A stretch of 64,000 bases of DNA from Telluria mixta (lineage in GTDB: Bacteria; Pseudomonadota; Gammaproteobacteria; Burkholderiales; Burkholderiaceae_D): assembly GCF_029223865.1 (NCBI RefSeq), contig NZ_CP119520.1, positions 2,480,001 through 2,544,000 of the forward strand, given 5' to 3'. A program made the translations under genes and the position numbers. This document shows, piece by piece, positions 1 through 11,041 of the stretch (positions are counted from its first letter, which is position 1; every line of letters begins with the position of its first letter). A model generated the notes under the pieces. It had not been told where the DNA came from. It made no database searches and worked only from the letters and a program-made list of their open reading frames with translations.

Positions 1-1
1 T

Positions 2-1318
2 GAGCTGGGCAGCAAGGCCGCGGAAGGCGCCGCTGCCGGTGCCGGTATCGGCGGCACCATCGGCGCCGTGCTGGCCGGCGTCGCCGCCATCGGCACCTCG
101 CTCGTGATCCCGGGCGCCGGCCTCGTCGTCGCCGGTCCGCTGGCGGCGGCGCTGGCCGGTGCAGGCGCGGGCGGCATCACCGGCGGCCTGATCGGCGCGC
201 TGATCGGTGCCGGCATCCCGGAAGAACGCGTCAAGCACTACGAGGAAGGCATCCAGAAAGGCGGCATCGTGATGGGCGTGACGCCGCGTTCGGACGAGGA
301 CGTTGCCTACCTGAACCAGACTTTCACCGATAACGGCGGCTCGCACGTGATCGGCACCGGCATCGGCGCCGCAGCGGGCGCCGCCACCGGCGCCGCACTG
401 GGTGCAGCCGGCGGTCCGATCGGCATGGCGGCCGGTGCCGCGATCGGCGGTATCGCCGGTGGCATGGCCGGCAAGGGCGTCGGCGAAGTCGTCAACCCGA
501 AACCGGGCGACGACCTGGGCGAACACTACCTGGCCAAGGGCACGGGTGCCGGTACGGGCGCTGCGCTCGGCGCGGCTGCCGGTTCCGTGGCAGGCCCGGT
601 CGGTGCGCTGGCCGGTGCGGCGATCGGCGGCCTGGCCGGCGGCGCAGCGGGCCGCGGTGCGGGCGAAGTGGTCAATCCGCATTCGGAAGACCGCCTGCAT
701 GAACACAACCTGGCCCAGGGCACCGGTGCCGGCGCGGGCGCACTGACCGGTGCGGCCGTGGGTAGCGCAGCCGGTCCGATCGGCACCGTCGCGGGCGCAG
801 CCATCGGCGGTATCGCCGGCGGCATGGCCGGCAAGGGCGCGGGCGAAGTCGTGAACCCGAAACCGGGCGACGACCTGCATGAGCACAACCTGGCCGGCGG
901 CGTCGGCGCGGGCGGCGGCGCGGCTGCTGGTGCGGCGATCGGCGCCGTGGGCGGTCCGGTCGGCATGGCGGCAGGTGCCGCGATCGGCGGCATCGCCGGC
1001 GGCATGGTCGGCAAGGGTGCAGGCCACCTCGTCAACCCGACCGCGGAAGATGCTTACTGGCGCACGAATTACCAGACCCAGCCGTACTACAGCACGGGCT
1101 ACACGTACGACGATTATTCGCCGGCCTATGCACTGGGCTACAACAATGCCGGCCGCTTCCCGAGCTATGACCTGGCCGAGCCGCACATGGCCGACGAGTG
1201 GGATCGCGTGAAGGGTCATTCGCGCCTGTCGTGGGAGCAAGCCAAGTCGGCCAGCCGCGCCGCGTGGGATCGCGTGGAACGCGCCATCCCGGGTGATTCG
1301 GATCGCGACGGCCGCTGA
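2..1318 (+). CDS. Glycine-zipper repeat protein, 5' end outside window
   Basis: The reading frame is open from the first bases, so the start codon lies upstream; an internal GTG at 68 is not needed. The visible 438 residues begin with an Ala/Gly-rich, membrane-like stretch. Next comes a short module (GIPEERVKHYEEGIQKGG, then VMGV) like that in general-stress-type proteins. Four repeats of about 60 residues follow, each a run of GxxxG/AxxxG zipper motifs such as AGAAIGGIAGGMAGKG, closed by a polar linker of the type GEVVNPKPGDDLxEHxLA. The C-terminus is different: Tyr-rich, then a charged helix with WDRV repeats (residues YSPAYALGY onward). Glycine zippers often pack in membranes or assemble pores, so a membrane or envelope-stress role is inferred. 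No enzymatic motif is seen. A strong terminator follows directly. Confidence 0.75.
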   Translation, partial: ELGSKAAEGAAAGAGIGGTIGAVLAGVAAIGTSLVIPGAGLVVAGPLAAALAGAGAGGITGGLIGALIGAGIPEERVKHYEEGIQKGGIVMGVTPRSDEDVAYLNQTFTDNGGSHVIGTGIGAAAGAATGAALGAAGGPIGMAAGAAIGGIAGGMAGKGVGEVVNPKPGDDLGEHYLAKGTGAGTGAALGAAAGSVAGPVGALAGAAIGGLAGGAAGRGAGEVVNPHSEDRLHEHNLAQGTGAGAGALTGAAVGSAAGPIGTVAGAAIGGIAGGMAGKGAGEVVNPKPGDDLHEHNLAGGVGAGGGAAAGAAIGAVGGPVGMAAGAAIGGIAGGMVGKGAGHLVNPTAEDAYWRTNYQTQPYYSTGYTYDDYSPAYALGYNNAGRFPSYDLAEPHMADEWDRVKGHSRLSWEQAKSASRAAWDRVERAIPGDSDRDGR

Positions 1319-1333
1319 TCCATTGCCTCAATG

Positions 1334-1362
1334 AAAAAAGCCCCGCAGCGCGGGGCTTTTTC
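1334..1362. terminator. Bidirectional rho-independent terminator
   Basis: Stem GCCCCGC (1340-1346), loop AGC, stem GCGGGGC (1350-1356), flanked by A-run on the left and T-run on the right. It sits between convergent genes and can serve both. Confidence 0.9.
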
Positions 1363-1377
1363 TTTTGGATCGACCGA

Positions 1378-1947
1378 TTACTGCTTGACGGCTTCGACCT
1401 GGATCGCCAGCTTGACTTCCGGCTTGAAGCCCATCTTGACGCCGTAGTCCACGCCGAAATCGGCACGGTTGAACGTGGCCGACGCGTCGGCGCCGCACAC
1501 TTCGCGCTTCAGCATCGGGTGCTGGATGCACTTGAACGAGTTGATGTGCAGGGTGACCGGCTTGGTCACGCCGTGCAGCGTCAGTTCGCCGTCGACGGTC
1601 GACGGTGCGTCGCCCTTGAACACGATCTTGCCCTTGTAGGTGGCGTTCGGGTACTTGGCCACGTCGAACATGTCCGGACCCTTCGCATGCTCGTTCATCT
1701 TGGCGTGGCCGAAGTCCAGGCTGTTCGCATCGATGGTGATGTCGACGGTGCCCGTCTTGTTCGCGCGGTCGACGACGATGCTGCCTTCCGTCTTGTCGAA
1801 CTTGCCGCGCCAGTTCGACAGGCCGCCGAAGTGGTCGGCCTCGAAGCTCGGGTAGGTGTGGTTCGAGTCGATCTTGTAGGTATCGGCGGCGAAGGCGGCG
1901 CTGGAAGCGAAGGCGACGGCGAGCAGGGCGAGGTGCTTGAGTTTCAT
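1378..1947 (-). CDS. YceI family periplasmic protein (first copy)
   Basis: The product is 189 aa from the ATG at 1947, preceded by an AAAGGA ribosome site; a TTG nine bases upstream is a poorer start. A Sec signal ([20 protein letters not shown]) precedes [20 protein letters not shown], the usual opening of the YceI lipocalin-like barrel. The barrel ends with a short charged tail. YceI proteins bind long-chain isoprenoids such as polyprenyl-quinone-like molecules in the periplasm. It is the last gene of a three-gene minus-strand group: cytochrome b561, a second YceI, and this one. Two conserved Cys (in KCIQHP and REVCGAD) could pair. Family assignment is firm; the ligand is unknown. Confidence 0.9.
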   Translation of the reverse strand: MKLKHLALLAVAFASSAAFAADTYKIDSNHTYPSFEADHFGGLSNWRGKFDKTEGSIVVDRANKTGTVDITIDANSLDFGHAKMNEHAKGPDMFDVAKYPNATYKGKIVFKGDAPSTVDGELTLHGVTKPVTLHINSFKCIQHPMLKREVCGADASATFNRADFGVDYGVKMGFKPEVKLAIQVEAVKQ

Positions 1948-1984
1948 GTAAGGCAATCCTTTAACGATGGGTAGGTGTTGACTG

Positions 1985-2539
1985 TTACTGTCCCGCGGCG
2001 ACGCGGAATTTGATGACGACTTCGTCGGCGACCATGCTCGTGTCCTTCCACTCGCCTTCGCCGATGTTGAAGGCCAGCCGCTTGATCGGCAGCTGTCCTT
2101 CGAAAACCTGTTTGCCGCCTTCCGGCTTGATCGTGACGGGGAAGGTCACGTCCTGGGTCTTGCCCTTGATGGTCAGCTTGCCCGAGACGGCGAGCTTGCC
2201 CGCGCCGGCCGGCTTGATCGCGGACGACACGAAGGTCGCCTTCGGAAACTTGGCCGCATTGAACCAGTCCTTGCCGGCCACTTCCTTGTTGTACTCGGCC
2301 TCGCCGATGTCGAAGCTCGCGGTGTCGATGTCCACGCGCGCCGTCGCTTTTTCCGGGTGCGCCGCGTCGTAGTCGATCTGCGCGTTGAAGCTCTTGAACT
2401 TCGATTCGACCGGCACGTTCATCTGCTTGAACACGGCCGAGACGCTGCTGTGCGCGACATCCGTTTTCAGGGGGACGGCGCTGGCGATGAGGGTGACGCC
2501 GGCGAGCAGGGCGGCGATGCCGCCACGGGTGAATTTCAT
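1985..2539 (-). CDS. YceI family periplasmic protein (second copy)
   Basis: The protein is 184 aa with signal [21 protein letters not shown], followed by the YceI barrel ([20 protein letters not shown] ... [12 protein letters not shown]). The frame stays open far upstream, but an AAGGAGATC site at 2544-2552 fixes the start at 2539. That ribosome site overlaps the stop codon of the cytochrome b561 gene, which indicates translational coupling. It is a diverged paralogue of the neighbouring YceI gene. The b561-YceI pairing is common in Proteobacteria and suggests a quinone-linked redox role for the bound isoprenoid, but this is inference. Confidence 0.9.
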   Translation of the reverse strand: MKFTRGGIAALLAGVTLIASAVPLKTDVAHSSVSAVFKQMNVPVESKFKSFNAQIDYDAAHPEKATARVDIDTASFDIGEAEYNKEVAGKDWFNAAKFPKATFVSSAIKPAGAGKLAVSGKLTIKGKTQDVTFPVTIKPEGGKQVFEGQLPIKRLAFNIGEGEWKDTSMVADEVVIKFRVAAGQ

Positions 2540-2550
2540 GATGATCTCCT

Positions 2551-3087
2551 TCAGTGGGAACGGCCGGGCAGCATGCGTCCGAGCGTGCCGTCGCGGTCGA
2601 CGAATTGGTGCTTCAGGGCGGCGACCACGTGCAGGCCGACGAGGCCGGCCATGATCATGTTCAGCCAGTAGTGGATCGGCTTCAGCGTCTCGGCCAGCGC
2701 CGGATTCTTGGCGATGAATACCGGTAGCTGGAACAGGCCAAAATAGACGACCGGGAAGCCGGCCGCCAGCGTGTAGAAATAACCGGACAGCGGCACGGCG
2801 AAGATCAGCACGTACAGCAGGTGATGCAGGCCGTGGGCGGCACCGCGCTGCCACGCGGGCATCGTGGCGGGCAGCTCGGGCGGACGGTTCTTCAGGCGCC
2901 ACAGCAGGCGGATCGTCGCGAGCAGCAGCACGGTCACGCCGGCCCATTTGTGCCACGAAAAATACTTCAGCTTGGTGGGCGAGATGCCGGGAATGTCCGT
3001 CATCACGAGACCCAGCGTGAACGCACCGATGATCAGCACGGCGATCAGCCAGTGAAGCACGATGGCGGTCGTGGTGTAGCGCTGCAT
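2551..3087 (-). CDS. Cytochrome b561 family membrane protein
   Basis: This 178-aa integral membrane protein has four predicted helices: IVLHWLIAVLIIGAFTLGLV, then WAGVTVLLLATIRLLW, LHHLLYVLIFAVPLSGYFYT, and IHYWLNMIMAGLVGLHVVAA. His residues in LHW, SWHKW, GLHHL and GLHVV fit the bis-His haem b ligands of the CybB type. Such proteins move electrons between membrane quinones and periplasmic partners. It leads the operon with two YceI genes. The upstream region 3088-3346 is comparatively AT-rich, is shared with the divergent TonB receptor gene, and probably holds both promoters; no regulator site was recognised there. Confidence 0.92.
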   Translation of the reverse strand: MQRYTTTAIVLHWLIAVLIIGAFTLGLVMTDIPGISPTKLKYFSWHKWAGVTVLLLATIRLLWRLKNRPPELPATMPAWQRGAAHGLHHLLYVLIFAVPLSGYFYTLAAGFPVVYFGLFQLPVFIAKNPALAETLKPIHYWLNMIMAGLVGLHVVAALKHQFVDRDGTLGRMLPGRSH

Positions 3088-3346
3088 GACGGGTCTCCGA
3101 TGAATTAGTACGAATTAGAACTAAATCTTACCAAACAACTAGCACACTAGCATGAGTTGCGGGTAAGCGTGGTTTTGCAATAGGGATACTTTAACGGTTC
3201 CAAAAATTACGCGGAAGCTATCCATACGGATATCTTTGTTCAGCCAGTGGGATAATCCGTTGTGCATATACCATTTCACCGTGTGCACGTACCGGGCTGT
3301 GCAGGCGCGAAGGTAAAATGTTGAAAAAATAAATTTATAAAACATA

Positions 3347-5278
3347 ATGAACCACACGCCCGGTCTGCTCCTGTTATTGGCGGCGCTGGTGCCGACCCTG
3401 CCGGCGCATGCCGATGACGCGGCGCGGCGCGCCGAGTTCGCCGACCTGTCGATCGAAGAGCTGGCGAACATCGACGTCACGTCCGTCTCGCGCCGGCCCG
3501 AGCGCCTGCAGGATGCACCGGCCTCCGTGTTCCTGATCACGGCGGAAGACATCCGCCGTTCGGGCGCCCGCAATCTCGTCGAAGCGCTGAACCTTGCACC
3601 GAACCTGCAGGCCGCGCGCAGCAGCAACGCCAACTATTTTATTTCCGCGCGCGGCATGAACGGTACGAGCAACAGCCCGGCCAACAAGCTCCTTGTGATG
3701 ATCGACGGCCGCTCGGTCTATTCTCCGCTGTTCTCCGGCATGTTCTGGGACGAGCCCGACGTGATGCTGGAAGACGTCGAGCGGATCGAGGTGATCAGCG
3801 GCCCCGGCGGCACGTTGTGGGGCGTGAATGCCGTCAACGGCGTCATCAACATCACGACCCGCCACGCGCGCGCCACGCAGGGAGATCTGCTCGTGCTGCG
3901 CGCGGACGACAACGGCGCGCAGGCTGCATTCCGCCACGGCGGCACGATGAATGGTGGCCATTGGCGCGCCTATGGCAAGGTGTTCGCACTGGGGCACAGC
4001 GAACTCGCCTCCGGCCGCGCGATCGACGACGACTGGACGCAAGGCCAGGTGGGCTGGCGCGGCGACTGGGAACGGGGCGCGGAGCGGTTCAGCGTCAACG
4101 CCAATGCGTGGCGCGGCCGCGAAGGGCAGCCGGCGCCGGGTGTCATCGCGGCGCCGGGAGCGGATGTCGGCCTGAACGACATCCAGCTCCACGGCGCCAA
4201 CGTCACGGGACGCTGGGGCCACGTGCTCGACGGCGGCGGCAGCGTGACCGCGCAGGCGTATTACGACTACCGCTACCGCAAGGTGCCGCCCACGTTCACG
4301 GACACTGTCGACATCGTCGACCTGCAACTGCAGCACACGCTGCCCGCGCACGGCCGGCACAGCATCGTGTGGGGCGGCGAATACCGCTACAGCCGTGACC
4401 ACGTCGACAACAGCCGCTTCGTCGCCTTCCTGCCCGCGCGCGCCAGCCAGGCCTGGGGCAGCCTGTTCGCGCAGGACGAGGTGGCGTTGCGCGACGACCT
4501 GCGCGTCACGGCCGGCGTGCGCTGGGAGCGCAATCCGTACACGGGCACGGCATTCCTGCCGAACCTGCGCCTGTCCTGGCGCGCCACGCCCGAGCACGCG
4601 TTCTGGGCGGCCGCGTCGCGTACCGTGCGTGCGCCGTCGCGGCTGGACGTGGATGCCTACGTGCCCGGTGCGCCGCCCTACCTGCTGGCGGGCGGCCGGG
4701 GCGTGCGGACGGAGACCGCGCGTGTGCTCGAACTGGGCTATCGCGGCCAGGCGGGACAGATCGTGTCGTATTCCGTGACGGCGTTCCGCAACCTGTACGA
4801 CCACCTGCGCACGCAGGATCTGACGCCTGCCGGACAGATCGTGTTCGGCAACCTGATGGAAGGCCAGGCGCGCGGCATCGAAGCGTGGGGCAATGTGCAG
4901 ATGACGCAGGCGTGGCGCCTGGCGGCCGGCGCCACGTTGCTGCACGAGGAATTCGCGCTGAAGCTCGGCAGCCAGGACCTGGGCAGCCTCATGACGACGG
5001 GCCGCGACCCCGCGTACACGGCCCAGCTGCGCTCCAGCCACGTGATCGACGCGGCGCGCGAACTGGAGCTGGCCGTGCGCCGCAACGGCGTGCTGGGATT
5101 CCCGGACGTGCCGGCCTACTGGGCTGTCGATGCCCGCTTCGGCTGGCGTTTTGCGCCGGGGATGGAATTGTCGGTGATCGGGACGAACCTGAATGGCGGC
5201 CACGCGGAATATGGCGTGGCGTCCGTGCGGACCGAGGTGCCCAGGACGGTGGGCGTCAAGTTCACGTGGCAGAGATAA
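3347..5278 (+). CDS. TonB-dependent outer-membrane receptor
   Basis: The 643-aa precursor has a Sec signal (cleavage probably after LPAHA). A TonB-box-like/plug opening follows (SIEELANIDVTSVSRRPERL), then a plug with ISARGMNGTS, LLVMIDGRSVYSPLFSG and VERIEVISGPGGTLWGVNAV. A 22-strand barrel of usual composition ends in VGVKFTWQR, with aromatic residues near the C-terminus as in outer-membrane proteins. The subclass with SIEELANIDVTSVS often has no known ligand; iron-siderophore, vitamin or peptide uptake are all possible. No clear Shine-Dalgarno precedes the ATG, where the leader is A/T-rich (AAATTTATAAAACATA). It is a single gene ended by a terminator. Confidence 0.9.
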   Translation: MNHTPGLLLLLAALVPTLPAHADDAARRAEFADLSIEELANIDVTSVSRRPERLQDAPASVFLITAEDIRRSGARNLVEALNLAPNLQAARSSNANYFISARGMNGTSNSPANKLLVMIDGRSVYSPLFSGMFWDEPDVMLEDVERIEVISGPGGTLWGVNAVNGVINITTRHARATQGDLLVLRADDNGAQAAFRHGGTMNGGHWRAYGKVFALGHSELASGRAIDDDWTQGQVGWRGDWERGAERFSVNANAWRGREGQPAPGVIAAPGADVGLNDIQLHGANVTGRWGHVLDGGGSVTAQAYYDYRYRKVPPTFTDTVDIVDLQLQHTLPAHGRHSIVWGGEYRYSRDHVDNSRFVAFLPARASQAWGSLFAQDEVALRDDLRVTAGVRWERNPYTGTAFLPNLRLSWRATPEHAFWAAASRTVRAPSRLDVDAYVPGAPPYLLAGGRGVRTETARVLELGYRGQAGQIVSYSVTAFRNLYDHLRTQDLTPAGQIVFGNLMEGQARGIEAWGNVQMTQAWRLAAGATLLHEEFALKLGSQDLGSLMTTGRDPAYTAQLRSSHVIDAARELELAVRRNGVLGFPDVPAYWAVDARFGWRFAPGMELSVIGTNLNGGHAEYGVASVRTEVPRTVGVKFTWQR

Positions 5279-5306
5279 AAAAACCGGGGACGCGCCCCGG
5301 TTCGTT
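5279..5306. terminator. Bidirectional terminator between TonB receptor and purB
   Basis: CCGGGG (5284-5289) pairs with CCCCGG (5295-5300), with A-run on the left and TTCGTTT on the right. It lies between two convergent stop codons. Confidence 0.8.
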
Positions 5307-5309
5307 TGA

Positions 5310-8481
<3,172 letters not shown>

Positions 8482-8527
8482 CCGGGCGTTGTCCCGGCGC
8501 TTCCGTCCGGCCCTCGTTGCACATTGA

Positions 8528-8545
8528 TTTGCAAACGTTTGCAAA
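8528..8545. promoter_or_regulatory. LacI-type operator 1
   Basis: TTTGCAAACGTTTGCAAA is a perfect 18-bp palindrome with the central CG of LacI/PurR-family operators. It lies between the regulator gene and the TonB receptor gene. Binding by the adjacent regulator is inferred from position and motif. Confidence 0.85.
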
Positions 8546-8616
8546 ATGCGCCGCCGATTATCTATCGTTGGCGCCAATCTAGCCTGTTCAGCCACTTGCG
8601 GCGTTTTTGCAACGGT

Positions 8617-8634
8617 ATTGCAATCGTTTGCAAT
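8617..8634. promoter_or_regulatory. LacI-type operator 2
   Basis: ATTGCAATCGTTTGCAAT is a near-perfect palindrome with the same TTGCAA arms and central CG as operator 1, 89 bp centre to centre downstream. A further TTGCAA half site begins at 8607. The cluster sits 70-100 bp before the TonB receptor ATG, where its promoter should be. Confidence 0.8.
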
Positions 8635-8706
8635 TTTCCAAAAATCGCGAAATAATGGCCACGTGCCTGACAAGGTGCCAACAAATCGAATACAAACGGA
8701 GGAGAC

Positions 8707-10989
8707 ATGGAAGTTCGCATGAAGCACACGGCGCGTGCCGTGGCGCTGGCTTTGCTGCACCTGGGTGCGGCGTCCGCACAGGAAGCCGCCGCGCCGGCGG
8801 CATCGTCGACCGATGGCCTGAAGATGGAACGCGTCGTCGTGACGGGCACGCCGACCGGTTCGAGCAAGATGAAGTCGAGCGTCTCGGTCAGCACGCTGGA
8901 AGCGGACGCCATCCAGAACCTCGCGCCGACCAGCGCCGCCGAAGTGCTGCGCTCGATCCCCGGCGTGCGCTCGGAATCGTCGGGCGGCGAAGGCAATGCC
9001 AACATCACCGTGCGCGGCGTGCCCATCTCCGCGGGCGGCGCGCGCTACGTGCAGATGCAGGAAGACGGCCTGCCGGTGCTGCAGTTCGGCGACTTCAACT
9101 TCATCACCCCCGACAGCTACATCAAGATCGACGGCACCCTCGACCACGTGGAAGCCGTGCGCGGCGGCTCGGCCTCGACGCTCGCCACCAACTCGCCGGG
9201 CGGCATCATCAACTTCATCTCGAAGGACGGTGCGCAGAAGGGCGGCAGCATCGGCCTGACGCGCGGCCTCGATTACGACAGCACGCGCGTCGACTTCGAC
9301 TACGGCGCGCCGATCTCGGAACGCGACCGCTTCTTCGTCGGCGGCTTCTACCGCCGCGGCGAAGGCATCCGCAACGCGGCCGGCAAGGACGAGCGGGGCG
9401 GCCAGCTGCGCGCGAACTTCACGCACGATTTCGACGGCGGCTACCTGCGCGTCTCGCTCAAGCACCTCGATGACCAGAGCCCGACGGCGCTGCCCGTGCC
9501 GGTCCTGGTCAACAACGGCCACATCTCGGAAATCGCCGGCATCGACCCGCGCTACGCGTCGTTCTATTCGCCGTACTGGGTGCAGGATGTCTCGCTCACC
9601 AAGGGCAACGGCCACGTCGCGAGCGACGTCAACGACGGCCTGTCCGTGAAGAGCAATGCGATCGGCCTGGAAGGCTCGTTCGACCTGGGCAACGGCTGGA
9701 CCGTGACGGACAAGTTCCGCAAGGCGTCCAACAGCGGCCGCTTCGTGGGCGTCTTCCCGGCCGACAGCGGCACCGTCGGCAGCTATACGTTCGCCACGGG
9801 CCCCGACGCCGGCAAGGCCTACAACGGCCGCGCGTTCAACGCCGTCGTCTTCAACACGTCGATCGACGACGCGGGCAACACGCTGAACGATGCCCGCCTG
9901 ACCAAGACTTTTAAAATCGACGGCGCGAAGCTGAACGTGACGGCGGGCTGGTACTCGTCGTTGCAGAAGCTGGGCCTGACCTGGAACTTCAACCAGTACC
10001 TGATGCAGGCGACCGGTGACAATCCGGCGTTGCTGAAGACGGGAAGCAGCACGCCGGGCTACGTCGGTCCGGCTTTCGGTGGCTGCTGCTCGCGCGCCGT
10101 CGACGTCGAATACCGCACCAATTCGCCGTACGCGAACATCGGCTGGGAGCAGGGCACCGTCAACGTGGACGCCAGCGTGCGCCGCGACCGCCAGCACGCC
10201 GGCGGCAGCGCCAACATCGCCACCAATGCCGCCAGCTACCTGCCGGGCACCGTGCAGCACGTCGACTACGACATCGGCCACACGTCGTATTCGGTGGGCG
10301 GCAACTGGAGAGTCACGCCGTCGCTGGCGCTGTTCGCCCGCACGAGCGAAGGCGTCGCGTTCAACGCCGACCGCATCCTGTTCGGCACCCCGCTGGACGG
10401 CAGCGCGCCGATCAGCATCAACACGGTGAAGCAACTGGAAGGCGGCGTGAAATGGCGCAGCGGCGGTCTGTCCACGTTCCTCACGCTGTTCCATGCGAAG
10501 ACTCGCGAGAGCAACTACGAAGCGACGACGCAGCTGTCGACCGCGAACAGCTACGACGCGAAAGGCGCCGAACTGGAAGCGGCCTATCGCGTGGGCGACT
10601 TCCGCGTCACGGGCGGCCTCACCTTGACCAATGCGAAGATCACCGCGACGGCACCGGGCGGCGAAGCGACCATCGGCCACACGCCGCGCCGCCAGGCGCA
10701 CGCCGTGTACCAGCTCACGCCGAGCTACGACCTGGGCGCGGCCAACTTCGGCCTGGCCGTCGTCGGCACGGGTAAAAGCTGGGGCGACGATGCCAACACG
10801 CTCGTCCTGCCCGGTTACACCGTCGTGCACGCGTTCCTGAACTACCAGCTGACGCCGAAGGTGCAGCTGTCCGTGAACGCCAACAACCTGTTCAACCGCA
10901 TCGGCTACACCGAGATCGAAGGCGACGGTCACGCCGCCCGCTCGATCACGGGCCGCGCCGTGAAGGCCAGCGTCAAGTACGCGTTCTGA
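8707..10989 (+). CDS. TonB-dependent receptor, probable sucrose uptake (SuxA-like)
   Basis: The 760-aa precursor has a signal peptide and then MERVVVTGTPTG, the TonB-box/plug entry. The plug contains ANITVRGVPIS, QEDGLPVLQFGDFNF and VEAVRGGSASTLATNSPGGIINFISKDG. A long barrel ends with VQLSVNANNLFNRIGYTE and VKASVKYAF, a typical C-terminal aromatic residue. GGAGG at 8698-8702 supports the ATG at 8707; the in-frame ATG at 8719 is too far from it. Its place after a LacI regulator and operators and before a sucrose-cleaving enzyme points to sucrose as ligand, as for Xanthomonas SuxA. A terminator follows, so downstream genes may rely on readthrough or their own promoter. Confidence 0.9.
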   Translation: MEVRMKHTARAVALALLHLGAASAQEAAAPAASSTDGLKMERVVVTGTPTGSSKMKSSVSVSTLEADAIQNLAPTSAAEVLRSIPGVRSESSGGEGNANITVRGVPISAGGARYVQMQEDGLPVLQFGDFNFITPDSYIKIDGTLDHVEAVRGGSASTLATNSPGGIINFISKDGAQKGGSIGLTRGLDYDSTRVDFDYGAPISERDRFFVGGFYRRGEGIRNAAGKDERGGQLRANFTHDFDGGYLRVSLKHLDDQSPTALPVPVLVNNGHISEIAGIDPRYASFYSPYWVQDVSLTKGNGHVASDVNDGLSVKSNAIGLEGSFDLGNGWTVTDKFRKASNSGRFVGVFPADSGTVGSYTFATGPDAGKAYNGRAFNAVVFNTSIDDAGNTLNDARLTKTFKIDGAKLNVTAGWYSSLQKLGLTWNFNQYLMQATGDNPALLKTGSSTPGYVGPAFGGCCSRAVDVEYRTNSPYANIGWEQGTVNVDASVRRDRQHAGGSANIATNAASYLPGTVQHVDYDIGHTSYSVGGNWRVTPSLALFARTSEGVAFNADRILFGTPLDGSAPISINTVKQLEGGVKWRSGGLSTFLTLFHAKTRESNYEATTQLSTANSYDAKGAELEAAYRVGDFRVTGGLTLTNAKITATAPGGEATIGHTPRRQAHAVYQLTPSYDLGAANFGLAVVGTGKSWGDDANTLVLPGYTVVHAFLNYQLTPKVQLSVNANNLFNRIGYTEIEGDGHAARSITGRAVKASVKYAF

Positions 10990-10996
10990 TGCACTG

Positions 10997-11021
10997 GGCC
11001 GGCCTCAAAGCCGGCCTTTTA
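10997..11021 (+). terminator. Rho-independent terminator after the receptor gene
   Basis: GGCCGGC (10997-11003) and GCCGGCC (11010-11016) form a 7-bp stem with a 6-base loop, followed by TTTT. It could partly uncouple the receptor from the catabolic genes. Confidence 0.75.
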
Positions 11022-11041
11022 CTTTCGATTCCCAGAGATTC

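Noticed and set aside
340..1050. Regular 180-bp repeats considered as a CRISPR or satellite array
   Set aside because: The repeats are in frame, encode protein zipper units and have no unique spacers.
2540..2956. N-terminal extension of the second YceI protein
   Set aside because: It overlaps the cytochrome b561 gene in another frame; a ribosome site and signal peptide fix the start at 2539.
3374..5203. Long minus-strand open frame opposite the TonB receptor
   Set aside because: Its composition (His/Arg/Val-rich, no domain) is the usual antisense shadow of a GC-rich gene; similar frames lie opposite the sux locus, lptD-surA and leuS.
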